From assembly GCA_002376235.1 (NCBI GenBank), contig DFNX01000017.1, forward strand, positions 62,001 through 126,000: DNA of 64,000 nucleotides, given 5' to 3'. Source of the DNA: Neorhizobium sp. UBA3556 (GTDB taxonomy: Bacteria; Pseudomonadota; Alphaproteobacteria; Rhizobiales; Rhizobiaceae). The notes beneath the pieces are model-generated. The model was given only the letters and a program-made list of their open reading frames with translations, searched no databases and had not been told where the DNA came from. Positions 32,115 through 40,096 of this stretch are shown piece after piece (position 1 is the stretch's first letter; each line of letters starts with the position of its first letter). The position numbers and the translations under genes were made by a program.

Positions 32115-33644
32115 ATGAAACTGAAGAAAATCCTTATATCGTCGGCGCTCGCCGCGACATTCATTCTGCCCGGCGCCGCCTGGGCGAAATCCCTTACCGT
32201 TGCCATCCAGAACAACCTGACCGGTCTCGATCCGAGCAATGTCAACGACACCCTGTCGCAGACGTCGCTGCGCATGATCTACCAGGGCCTGTTCGGCTTC
32301 GACAAGGACATGAAGCTCGTTCCGCTTCTGGCTGAAAGCTACGAAGCCAATGATACGGCGACCGAGTTCACCATCAAGCTGCGCAAGGGCGTCAAGTTCC
32401 ACGACGGCAGCGATTTCAACGCCACCGCCGTCAAGATCAACATTGAGCGTCTTGCCAACCCGGACAACAAGCTTTCCCGTCGTAGCCTTGTCTCGATGGT
32501 CAAGGAAGTGCAGGTCGTCGACGACAGCACCGTCAAACTGGTCCTGAAAGAGCCCTTCGGCGCCATGATCCCGTCGCTTGCCCATCCCGGCGCGATGATC
32601 ATCTCCCCGGCAGCGCTGGAAAAATACGGTAAGGATATCGGTCGCAATCCGGTCGGCACGGGTCCGTTCAAGTTCAAGAACTGGTCTGCCGACAAGCTCG
32701 AAGTCGTCAAGAACGAAGGCTACTGGAAGGACGGCCTGCCGAAGGTTGACGGCATTACCATCAGCTCCGTTCCGGAATCCGGCGCCCGTTTTGCAATGCT
32801 GCAGACCGGTGAAGCCCAGTTCGTTCCGTCCTTCCCGCCGGAGCTCGTCAAGGTTGCCGAAAAGAACCCGAAGGTAGACGTCGAAAAGGCGCCGTCGATC
32901 GTCGAGTGGTACGTTTCGATGAACAACCTGAAGAAGCCGTTCGACGACGTCCGCGTGCGTCAGGCGCTGAATTACGCAGTCGACAAGAAGGCTTTCTGCA
33001 AGATCGTCTATAACGACATGTGCAAGCCGGTGGATTCGATCATTCCGGAAAATCTGGCGTTCCACGTACCGGCCGGCAATTACGACTTCAACCTCGACAA
33101 GGCCAAGGAACTGATGAAGGAAGCCGGTCTCGAAGGCGGTTTCGAGACGGAATTGTGGGCAGGCTCCAACACGGAAGCCGTGCGTGCGATGCAGTTCATC
33201 CAGCAGCAGCTGGCTCAGATCAACGTCAAGGTGAATGTCTCGCCGCTCGAAGCCGGTGTTGCCGCCCAGAAGCTGTGGTCGGTTGACAAGCCTGAAGATG
33301 CCGGCGTGCAGATGTATTACGGCGGCTGGTCCGCTTCCACCGGCGATGCGGACTGGGGCATCCGCCCGCTGCTCTACGGCAAGAGCTTCCCGCCTGCGAT
33401 GTTCAACGTTGCCTATTTCAACGATGAGAAGGTCAACGCCGCCATCGAAGGTGCGATCAGCACGGCCGACAACGCCAAGCGCGCTGAATTCTACGCAACG
33501 GCTCAGAAGGTTGCCTGGGAAGGCGCTCCATGGATCTTCCTCGGCGTCAACCAGAACATCTCGGCCAAAAGCAAAACCCTTTCCGGCGTCCACATGCTGC
33601 CGGATCGCGGCTTCCTGCTGGAAGAAGCAGCTATCTCCGAATAA
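32115..33644 (+). CDS. gsiB: Glutathione-type ABC transporter, periplasmic binding protein (GsiB-like)
   Basis: A family 5 binding protein of 509 aa. A signal peptide ends near Ala-Trp-Ala 22-24. The mature N-terminus, with N-L-T-G-L-D-P-S-N and the following Q-T-S-L-R-M-I-Y-Q-G-L-F, closely resembles E. coli GsiB. K-F-H-D-G-S-D-F is near 95-102. Glutathione or a related gamma-glutamyl or short peptide is the likely ligand. AGAGAGGAAG precedes ATG 32115. A hairpin follows the gene. Confidence 0.9.
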   Translation: MKLKKILISSALAATFILPGAAWAKSLTVAIQNNLTGLDPSNVNDTLSQTSLRMIYQGLFGFDKDMKLVPLLAESYEANDTATEFTIKLRKGVKFHDGSDFNATAVKINIERLANPDNKLSRRSLVSMVKEVQVVDDSTVKLVLKEPFGAMIPSLAHPGAMIISPAALEKYGKDIGRNPVGTGPFKFKNWSADKLEVVKNEGYWKDGLPKVDGITISSVPESGARFAMLQTGEAQFVPSFPPELVKVAEKNPKVDVEKAPSIVEWYVSMNNLKKPFDDVRVRQALNYAVDKKAFCKIVYNDMCKPVDSIIPENLAFHVPAGNYDFNLDKAKELMKEAGLEGGFETELWAGSNTEAVRAMQFIQQQLAQINVKVNVSPLEAGVAAQKLWSVDKPEDAGVQMYYGGWSASTGDADWGIRPLLYGKSFPPAMFNVAYFNDEKVNAAIEGAISTADNAKRAEFYATAQKVAWEGAPWIFLGVNQNISAKSKTLSGVHMLPDRGFLLEEAAISE

Positions 33645-33658
33645 CTGCGCATGACCGG

Positions 33659-33687
33659 CGTGCTGGCTCCTTCACGGGGCCGGCACG
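33659..33687 (+). promoter_or_regulatory. Hairpin with T-run after gsiB
   Basis: CGTGCTGGC at 33659-33667 pairs with GCCGGCACG at 33679-33687 (one T-G wobble) around an 11-nt loop, followed by GCTTTTC. It begins 14 nt after the gsiB stop and ends 20 nt before the gsiC ATG. It is equivalent in place and form to the hairpins after the other two binding-protein genes. Confidence 0.55.
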
Positions 33688-33707
33688 GCTTTTCTGGAAG
33701 GAAATCC

Positions 33708-34628
33708 ATGTTTGCCTATCTCATCAAACGGCTGGTCGCGACCGTTCCCGTCATCCTGATGGTCACTGTCTGCGTTTTCGCGTTCGTGCATATGCTGCCG
33801 GGTGATCCGGCAAGGCTTGTCGCGGGGCCCGATGCCAGCCCGCAGGATGTCGCTGCCGTTCGCTCCTCGCTGGGGCTCGACAGGCCGCTGGTCGAGCAAT
33901 TTACCAGCTACGTTACGCGCTCGCTTCACGGCGATTTCGGCATGTCGCTGAAAACGCGCCGCTCGGTGGCGGAAGAGATTGGCGAACGTCTGATGCCGAC
34001 TGTGTGGCTCACCGTTTTTGCGATGCTGTGGTCCACGCTTCTCGGTCTGTTGATCGGCGTGATTTCTGCGGTCAAACGCGGGCGCTGGCCGGATTATGTC
34101 GGCATGATCATTGCCGTATCCGGCATCTCGTTCCCGCCGTTCTGGCTGGGATTGCTGCTGATCAATCTCTTTTCGGTCCGGCTCGGCTGGTTTCCGACAG
34201 GCGGTTACGGCACCTGGCAGCATTACATCATGCCCTCGTTCACGCTCGGCGTCGGCGTTGCAGCGGTGATGGCGCGGTTCACCCGCTCGGCTTTCATCGA
34301 AATCGCCCGCGAAGACTATGTGCGCACCGCGCGCGCCAAGGGCGTGCCGGAACGCAAGGTCATCTGGAAGCACTCGCTGCGCAACGCGCTCATCCCCATC
34401 ATCACCATGGTCGGCCTGCAATTCGGCTTCCTGCTCGGCGGCTCGATCGTCGTCGAAAGCGTATTCTCCTGGCCGGGCGTCGGTCGACTGCTGGTCGATT
34501 CCGTCTCCTATCGTGACTATCCGGTCATCCAGACCCTGATCCTGCTGTTTTCACTGCAGTTCATCTTCATCAATCTTCTGGTTGATGTGCTCTATGCCTT
34601 CGCAAATCCGGAGATCCGCTACAAATGA
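33708..34628 (+). CDS. gsiC: Glutathione-type ABC transporter, permease (GsiC-like)
   Basis: A DppB-class permease of 306 aa with about six helices. The first helix is at 10-30, ending in M-L-P-G-D-P-A-R. The coupling loop Y-V-R-T-A-R-A-K-G-V-P-E lies near 204-215. ATG 33708 was chosen because GGAAGGAAAT sits just upstream; a longer frame from 33651 runs through the hairpin and is unlikely. Its stop overlaps the gsiD start by 4 bp. Confidence 0.92.
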   Translation: MFAYLIKRLVATVPVILMVTVCVFAFVHMLPGDPARLVAGPDASPQDVAAVRSSLGLDRPLVEQFTSYVTRSLHGDFGMSLKTRRSVAEEIGERLMPTVWLTVFAMLWSTLLGLLIGVISAVKRGRWPDYVGMIIAVSGISFPPFWLGLLLINLFSVRLGWFPTGGYGTWQHYIMPSFTLGVGVAAVMARFTRSAFIEIAREDYVRTARAKGVPERKVIWKHSLRNALIPIITMVGLQFGFLLGGSIVVESVFSWPGVGRLLVDSVSYRDYPVIQTLILLFSLQFIFINLLVDVLYAFANPEIRYK

Positions 34629-35506
34629 GTGCGACAACCATCGTCGAGGCGCCCTCCCAGAAGATGCGCAAGCCGCTGTCGGAATTCTGGCAGCGTTTCA
34701 AGAAGCAGAAGGTCGCGCTGATCGCGCTGCTGTTCATCATCGCCATGGTACTGGCTGCCGCTCTTGCACCATTCCTGGCCCCGTTCGATCCGAGCGCGCC
34801 TGACTATAATGCCGTGCTGGAAGGGCCGACCGCCGCACATTTGGCCGGTACCGATGCCTATGGGCGCGATATCTTCAGCCGCATCATCTGGGGTGCGCGG
34901 ATCTCGCTCGCCGTCGGGTTCCTCTCGGTCACGCTCGGCGCTCTCGTCGGCGTCACGCTCGGCATCATATCGGGTTATTACGGCCGCTGGGTGGATTCGC
35001 TGATCATGCGGATTTGCGACCTGCTGCTGGCATTCCCCGGTATCCTGCTGGCGATTGCCGTCATCGCAATTCTCGGCCCTGGCATCACCAACGTCATCTA
35101 TGCGGTTGCTGTCTTCTCCGTTCCGGTCTTCGCCCGTCTGGCGCGCGGCACGACACTGCAGTTGAAGCAGGCCGTTTACGTCGACGCTTCGCGCGCCATC
35201 GGGGTTGCCGATCGTGTCATCATGCTGCGCCATATCCTGCCCGGCACGCTGCCCAACGTGATCGTCTATTTCTCGATGCGCATCGGAACGTCGATCCTGA
35301 CGGCCGCAGCCCTGTCCTTCATCGGGCTCGGTGCGCAGCCGCCAAGCCCCGAATGGGGCGCGATGCTGGCGGATGGCCGCACCTATATGGGCGTAGCCGA
35401 TCACCTGACGCTGTTTCCCGGCATTGCGATTTTCGTGACCGTATTGGCTTTCAACCTGTTTGGAGACGGCTTGCGCGATGCGCTCGATCCGAAGCTGCGC
35501 GGCTAA
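34625..35506 (+). CDS. gsiD: Glutathione-type ABC transporter, permease (GsiD-like)
   Basis: A DppC-class permease of 293 aa. A cytoplasmic N-terminus is followed by a helix near 35-57, G-T-D-A-Y-G-R-D near 77-84, and five further helices. The conserved loop Y-V-D-A-S-R-A-I-G is near 184-192, and A-A-L-S-F-I-G-L-G-A-Q-P-P near 226-238. The ATGA overlap with gsiC indicates coupled translation. The D-aminopeptidase gene starts 13 bp later. Confidence 0.92.
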   Translation: MSATTIVEAPSQKMRKPLSEFWQRFKKQKVALIALLFIIAMVLAAALAPFLAPFDPSAPDYNAVLEGPTAAHLAGTDAYGRDIFSRIIWGARISLAVGFLSVTLGALVGVTLGIISGYYGRWVDSLIMRICDLLLAFPGILLAIAVIAILGPGITNVIYAVAVFSVPVFARLARGTTLQLKQAVYVDASRAIGVADRVIMLRHILPGTLPNVIVYFSMRIGTSILTAAALSFIGLGAQPPSPEWGAMLADGRTYMGVADHLTLFPGIAIFVTVLAFNLFGDGLRDALDPKLRG

Positions 35507-35519
35507 GGAGTATCAGGTC

Positions 35520-36338
35520 ATGCGTGTTTACATCTCTGCCGATATCGAAGGCATTGCCGGCGTTGTCGCCTCGGTCCAGGGGCAGGCCGGCCACGCGGAA
35601 TACGAAAAAGCCCGTATCCTGATGACCGAAGAGGTCAATGCGGTTGTCGAGGGACTGGTCGAAGCTGGCGTCGAGGAAATCGTGGTCAACGATTCCCACG
35701 GGCCGATGACCAATATCCTGCCTTCGATCCTGCATCCGGCGGCAGACCTGATACTCGGCAAGCCCAAACCGATGAACATGGCCTGCGGGCTGACAGCCGA
35801 TTTCGACCTGTTCTTCATGGTCGGCCATCATTCGATGGCAGGCAGGGGTGGTGTGTTGGCACATACGACCAACGGCTTTGCCTTCGCGCAGGTGCGCGTC
35901 GATGGTGTGGCCTATGGCGAACCGGGCATCTACGGTGCCTATGCCGGCGAACTGGGTGTGCCTGTCGGCCTCGTGTCCGGTGACGATTGTACGCGTGACG
36001 AAAATGCAGGTTTCTTTCCCGATGCGGAATTCGTGGTCGTCAAGCAGTCCTTCGGCCAGCGCGCCGCACGTCAGGTTTCCGTCCAGCGTGCTCGCGTCAT
36101 GCTGAAGGAAGCTGCAATCCGGGCCGTTCGCGAGGCGGGAGCCAAGAAGATCTTCTCGCTTCCGGGGCCTCACGAGGTCGAGTTCGTGATGAACAATGCA
36201 GCGCTTGCGGACCAGATGTCAGTGCTGCCGCCGGCAAGGCGCGTGGATGCGCGCACGGTCGGGTTCGACTGCGAGAATATGGCGGAAGTGATTGGCTGGA
36301 TGACAGCCCTTTCCGCCATGAGTTTTGCTCTGCGATAG
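35520..36338 (+). CDS. M55-family D-aminopeptidase (DppA type)
   Basis: A 272-aa zinc peptidase of the M55 family, whose characterised member is Bacillus D-aminopeptidase DppA. The metal-binding start I-S-A-D-I-E-G-I-A-G, at about 5-14, is diagnostic; H-G-P near 60-62 and V-G-H-H-S near 101-105 provide further ligands. ATG 35520 follows AAGGAG; the longer frame overlaps gsiD. The family assignment predicts release of N-terminal D-amino acids, which suggests cell-wall peptides among the imported substrates. It is inserted between the gsi importer and iaaA. Confidence 0.9.
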   Translation: MRVYISADIEGIAGVVASVQGQAGHAEYEKARILMTEEVNAVVEGLVEAGVEEIVVNDSHGPMTNILPSILHPAADLILGKPKPMNMACGLTADFDLFFMVGHHSMAGRGGVLAHTTNGFAFAQVRVDGVAYGEPGIYGAYAGELGVPVGLVSGDDCTRDENAGFFPDAEFVVVKQSFGQRAARQVSVQRARVMLKEAAIRAVREAGAKKIFSLPGPHEVEFVMNNAALADQMSVLPPARRVDARTVGFDCENMAEVIGWMTALSAMSFALR

Positions 36339-36379
36339 CCGGGCGACAAGAGATGCAAAATCAAGTTTCGAGGAATGAA

Positions 36380-37315
36380 ATGCCTGAAGCAACACCGGTT
36401 ATCGCGCTGCATGGTGGCGCGGGGACGATCCTGAAATCAAACATGACGCCCGAGCGTGAAGCCGCCTATCATGCAGCCTTGCGCGCCTGTCTCGAGGCCG
36501 GCCTTACAGTTCTGCGGAGCGGCGGAACCTCCCTCGATGCCGTGACGGCCTCTGTGATGGAGCTGGAAGACAATCCGCTGTTCAACGCAGGACGCGGCGC
36601 GGTCTACACCACCGATGCGACCCATGAGATGGACGCTGCCATCATGACCGGCGCGACGCGCGACTGCGGCGCAATCTCCGGCATCTGCGGCCCTCGCCAT
36701 CCCATTCTGGCCGCGCGCGCTGTCATGGAAAAGACGGAGCACGTGTTTCTGGCGGGAGATGGCGCAAAGCGCTTTTGCGAAACGGCCGGGCTGGAAATGC
36801 AGGATGCCGAATGGTTCGGCACCGAACAGCGGCTGAGCGCCCTGAAAGCCGAGATGGAACGCCGCCAGTCGGGCGCTGCCGATGACGGCGACCCGGCCCG
36901 CAAGCACGGCACTGTCGGTGCGGTCGCGCTCGATCGCTTTGGCCATCTTGCTGCGGCAACATCAACCGGTGGCATGACTGCAAAAACACCCGGCCGTGTC
37001 GGTGACAGCCCGGTTATCGGAGCGGGCACCTGGGCGGATGATGCGACGGCAGCGATTTCAGCAACCGGGCATGGCGAATATTTCATCCGCCAGGCTGTCG
37101 GTCATGAAATCGACGCGCGTATGCGTTGGGCCGGTCAGGATCTCGCAACCGCCGCAGGCTCTGTCGTCAGCGAACTCGACGTCATCGGCGGATCGGGTGG
37201 ACTGATTTCCGTCGATGCCAAGGGCAATATTGCCCTGCCATTCAACAGCCCCGGCATGTATCGGGCATGGTGCGGCACGGATGGTGTAATCCACACCGCC
37301 ATATATCGCGACTGA
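36380..37315 (+). CDS. iaaA: Isoaspartyl peptidase / L-asparaginase (IaaA, Ntn-hydrolase)
   Basis: A 311-aa plant-type asparaginase that self-cleaves to expose Thr178 (in H-G-T-V-G) as the nucleophile. The Gly-rich start A-L-H-G-G-A-G is at 9-15, and a second glycine-rich motif, S-T-G-G-M, follows the catalytic Thr. It removes isoaspartyl residues from dipeptides. In E. coli iaaA precedes gsiABCD; here it ends the operon. ATG 36380 was chosen because AGGA at 36371-36374 precedes it; ATG 36353 in the same frame is possible. Confidence 0.92.
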   Translation: MPEATPVIALHGGAGTILKSNMTPEREAAYHAALRACLEAGLTVLRSGGTSLDAVTASVMELEDNPLFNAGRGAVYTTDATHEMDAAIMTGATRDCGAISGICGPRHPILAARAVMEKTEHVFLAGDGAKRFCETAGLEMQDAEWFGTEQRLSALKAEMERRQSGAADDGDPARKHGTVGAVALDRFGHLAAATSTGGMTAKTPGRVGDSPVIGAGTWADDATAAISATGHGEYFIRQAVGHEIDARMRWAGQDLATAAGSVVSELDVIGGSGGLISVDAKGNIALPFNSPGMYRAWCGTDGVIHTAIYRD

Positions 37316-37335
37316 GCGATTGGCATCGATAAAGC

Positions 37336-37365
37336 AAGCTCTGATCCTCTCGAAGACCAGAGCTT
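37336..37365 (+). terminator. Hairpin after iaaA, possible end of the gsi operon
   Basis: AAGCTCTG at 37336-37343 and CAGAGCTT at 37358-37365 are perfect 8-bp arms with a 14-nt loop, 20 bp after the iaaA stop. It lacks a T-run, so it is a weak terminator candidate. It lies in the 329-bp gap between convergent iaaA and fcl (37316-37644). I see nothing else there. Confidence 0.4.
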
Positions 37366-37644
37366 GACCTGCCTATGTCGCGCGACAGGCCAAGCAAGAT
37401 GGCGGCGTCGTGTCAGCCACCTTGCTCCGATCAGCGATCTCTCCATCGTCTTTACAACGGCAGCGGGTACATTTTTTCTATGAAGTGCCTGAAATCCAGG
37501 TTGTCCTTGGAGTGGTTTTGACTATTGCAACCTTGCCGGTCGACATGTTGATAGAGCGATTTGAGCGCGAGAGCGACCGGCGATGAAGCTTCTTTTCCAT
37601 GCGTAGAGCAAAATCGGCCGAACTCTCAGGGCTGTTCAACGTCT

Positions 37645-38631
37645 TCAAATGTCGCAGAAGCCGTGACAGCTTGCGGCATTTTCTCGTTTGCGGTCCAATT
37701 GCGTGCTCTCAAGGAAAGCCGCGTAGGCGTCTGCCAAGCCCACGCGAAGCGGGATTCTAGGTGTCCAGCCAAGTGACCTCAGTCTTTCACCGCTCATCAA
37801 TTTGCGTGGGGATCCGTCGGGTTTGGTCAGGTCGGATTTGATCTTCCCGTAGAAGCCGACGACCTGCGCGACAAGCTGAGTAAGCTCGAATATCGTAAGC
37901 TCGTCCCCCGATCCCACATTGACGTGAACGTCGTCGGAATAGACCTTCATCAGGTGCATACAGGCATCCGCACAGTCATCGACATGAAGGAATTCTCGGT
38001 GAGGCGTACCTGTGCCCCACATGAGCAGTTCGGCTGCACCCGAGAGTTTCGCGTCATGCGCCTTGCGGATCAACGCCGGTATGACGTGACTGGACTTCAG
38101 ATCAAAGTTGTCGCCAGGGCCATAGAGATTGGTCGGCATTGCAGAAATGAAGTCGTCGCCATGTTGACGTCGGTAGGCTTGGCATAGCTTTACGCCCGCT
38201 ATCTTGGCGATCGCATACCACTCATTGGTTGGTTCAAGCGCACCCGTCAGCAGGCTTTCTTCACGGATCGGTTGTTCAGCGAATTTCGGGTAGATGCACG
38301 AGGACCCGAGAAAAAGCAGCTTCTCGACACCGATCTCATGAGCACTGTGTATTACGTTCGCTGCAATGATCATGTTCTGGTAGAGAAAGTCTGCCGGATA
38401 AGTGTCATTTGCGAGGATGCCCCCGACTTTCGCAGCCGCCAGAAAAACGGCATCAGGACGGTTCTTTCCCATCCAGGCTTCCACGTCTGACTGTCTCGAC
38501 AAATCGACCTCAGCACGGCTCGCAGTCAATATCTCGCAGCCTTCAGAAGCCAGGCGGCGGACAATCGCCGACCCGACCATACCGCGATGGCCTGCGACAT
38601 AAACCCTTTTGCCCGTTAGATCGTAAGCCAT
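37645..38631 (-). CDS. fcl: GDP-L-fucose synthase (GMER)
   Basis: A 328-aa extended short-chain dehydrogenase that epimerises and reduces GDP-4-keto-6-deoxy-mannose to GDP-L-fucose. The nucleotide motif G-H-R-G-M-V-G-S is near 15-22, and the catalytic Y-x3-K (Y-A-I-A-K) lies near 140. G-S-S-C-I-Y is near 107-112. ATG 38631 was chosen because GGAGG sits 7 bp upstream; ATG 38637 overlaps the gmd stop and is almost inside the site. It is coupled to gmd and marks the left end of the exopolysaccharide cluster. Confidence 0.94.
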   Translation of the reverse strand: MAYDLTGKRVYVAGHRGMVGSAIVRRLASEGCEILTASRAEVDLSRQSDVEAWMGKNRPDAVFLAAAKVGGILANDTYPADFLYQNMIIAANVIHSAHEIGVEKLLFLGSSCIYPKFAEQPIREESLLTGALEPTNEWYAIAKIAGVKLCQAYRRQHGDDFISAMPTNLYGPGDNFDLKSSHVIPALIRKAHDAKLSGAAELLMWGTGTPHREFLHVDDCADACMHLMKVYSDDVHVNVGSGDELTIFELTQLVAQVVGFYGKIKSDLTKPDGSPRKLMSGERLRSLGWTPRIPLRVGLADAYAAFLESTQLDRKRENAASCHGFCDI

Positions 38632-38633
38632 CG

Positions 38634-39776
38634 TCATTCCTCCACGCAGACGGGAAGGGCCAATCCGTGTTTTTTCAGGAGTGCGTGACGCCGGGCTGCT
38701 TTAAGGTCTTCGGCAACCATTTCTGCGCACATTTCACGAGCAGTGATTTCCGGCACCCAACCGAGCTGTTCCTTGGCTTTTTGAGAACTGCCCAGAAGAC
38801 TGTCGACTTCAGTCGGGCGGAAATAGCGAGGATCGATCCGGACAACCAGATCGCCGACTTTCAGGGCCGGCGCCATATTGCCCCTGATGGCCGCGACCCT
38901 CGCCACTTCATTGACACCCCTGCCAGAGAATTCCAGCGTCACACCAAGTTCGCTGGCCGTCCAGCAAATGAACTCTCGAACGGAATATTGTAGCCCCGTC
39001 GAGATGACGAAATCCTCTGCGTTTTCCTGTTGCAGCATCATCCATTGCATGCGGACGTAGTCCTTGGCGTGCCCCCAATCGCGCAAGCTGTCGATATTGC
39101 CCATGAACAGGCAGGTTTCGAGGCCCATCGCGATATTGCTGAGACCGCGCGTAATCTTTCGGGTCACGAATGTCTCCCCGCGACGAGGAGATTCGTGATT
39201 GAAGAGGATGCCGTTGCAGGCATACATCCCATACGCTTCCCTGTAATTGACGGTGATCCAGTAGGCATAAAGCTTGGCTACCGCATATGGAGAGCGCGGA
39301 TAAAACGGTGTCGTCTCTCGCTGCGGTGTCTCTTGTACTAGACCGTAGAGTTCGGACGTCGATGCTTGATAAAAGCGCGTTTTTTCCTCCAGCCCCAAAA
39401 AACGGATCGCCTCCAGCAGCCGCAAAGTTCCGATTGCATCGACATCGGCCGTATATTCCGGCGCTTCAAAGCTGACTGCCACGTGGGATTGGGCGCCGAG
39501 GTTATAGACTTCGTCCGGCTCGATATGGCGAATGATGCGGGTCAGGTTTGAAGTGTCCGACAGATCGCCGTAATACAGTTTCAAACCTTGGTTTTGACGA
39601 TGCGGGTCTTCGTAGATGTGATCGATACGGGATGTGTTGAAGGAAGATGCGCGGCGCTTGATGCCGTGGACCTCGTATCCCTTGCTGAGGAGCAATTCAG
39701 CAAGATAGGAGCCATCCTGGCCCGTAATGCCTGTAATCAGCGCAACCTTACCGTTGCGTGGCAGTGGATCGGTCAT
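38634..39776 (-). CDS. gmd: GDP-mannose 4,6-dehydratase
   Basis: A 380-aa NADP enzyme that turns GDP-mannose into GDP-4-keto-6-deoxy-mannose, the substrate of the adjacent fcl. It has G-I-T-G-Q-D-G-S-Y near 16-24, S-T-S-E-L-Y-G near 139-145 and Y-A-V-A-K near 164-168. Length is standard. Because some DegT enzymes use the same keto intermediate to make perosamine, the aminotransferase at 60164 could compete for it. A 320-bp gap separates it from the chain-length gene upstream on the same strand. Confidence 0.95.
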   Translation of the reverse strand: MTDPLPRNGKVALITGITGQDGSYLAELLLSKGYEVHGIKRRASSFNTSRIDHIYEDPHRQNQGLKLYYGDLSDTSNLTRIIRHIEPDEVYNLGAQSHVAVSFEAPEYTADVDAIGTLRLLEAIRFLGLEEKTRFYQASTSELYGLVQETPQRETTPFYPRSPYAVAKLYAYWITVNYREAYGMYACNGILFNHESPRRGETFVTRKITRGLSNIAMGLETCLFMGNIDSLRDWGHAKDYVRMQWMMLQQENAEDFVISTGLQYSVREFICWTASELGVTLEFSGRGVNEVARVAAIRGNMAPALKVGDLVVRIDPRYFRPTEVDSLLGSSQKAKEQLGWVPEITAREMCAEMVAEDLKAARRHALLKKHGLALPVCVEE

Positions 39777-40096
39777 CGTTCCCCCAAGGGCCTGTCCATG
39801 AGTTAGCTGAGTAAGCGAGCCGGTGTCGGCTCTGGAAATTGTCTAAAGCCTGGATGCACGTCGCAAATGGCGCCCGTCGCGCTGCTGAATTATAGGTCCA
39901 ATCTGTCACCTCACGGAATTGACCTAAGAGATGTAGACAGGACGAGAACGCACCGCTTTTGCATTCAAGGCTGGACGTGTCGATAGCCAGCCCCGCTTCT
40001 GTCAACGACATGATCCAAGGTTTCCTTGGCAGCATGCAAGAAGAGCGCAGGCGTCAAAAATCATATGGTCAGGTCCTCAGACCTGCTCGTCGTCTG
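39777..40096. other. 320-bp gap upstream of gmd
   Basis: This lies between the stop of the Wzc/ExoP-like gene and the gmd start, both on the minus strand. A separate gmd-fcl promoter is expected here. I found no clear -35/-10 pair, strong hairpin or believable gene; a 95-codon minus-strand frame overlapping the gmd start looks like noise. Confidence 0.4.

Noticed and set aside
32028..33593. A 521-codon minus-strand frame opposite gsiB
   Set aside because: It covers almost exactly the conserved binding-protein gene, with no domain of its own; a shadow of codon bias.
39748..40035. A 95-codon minus-strand frame overlapping the start of gmd
   Set aside because: No domain or leader, and it conflicts with the expected gmd promoter region.
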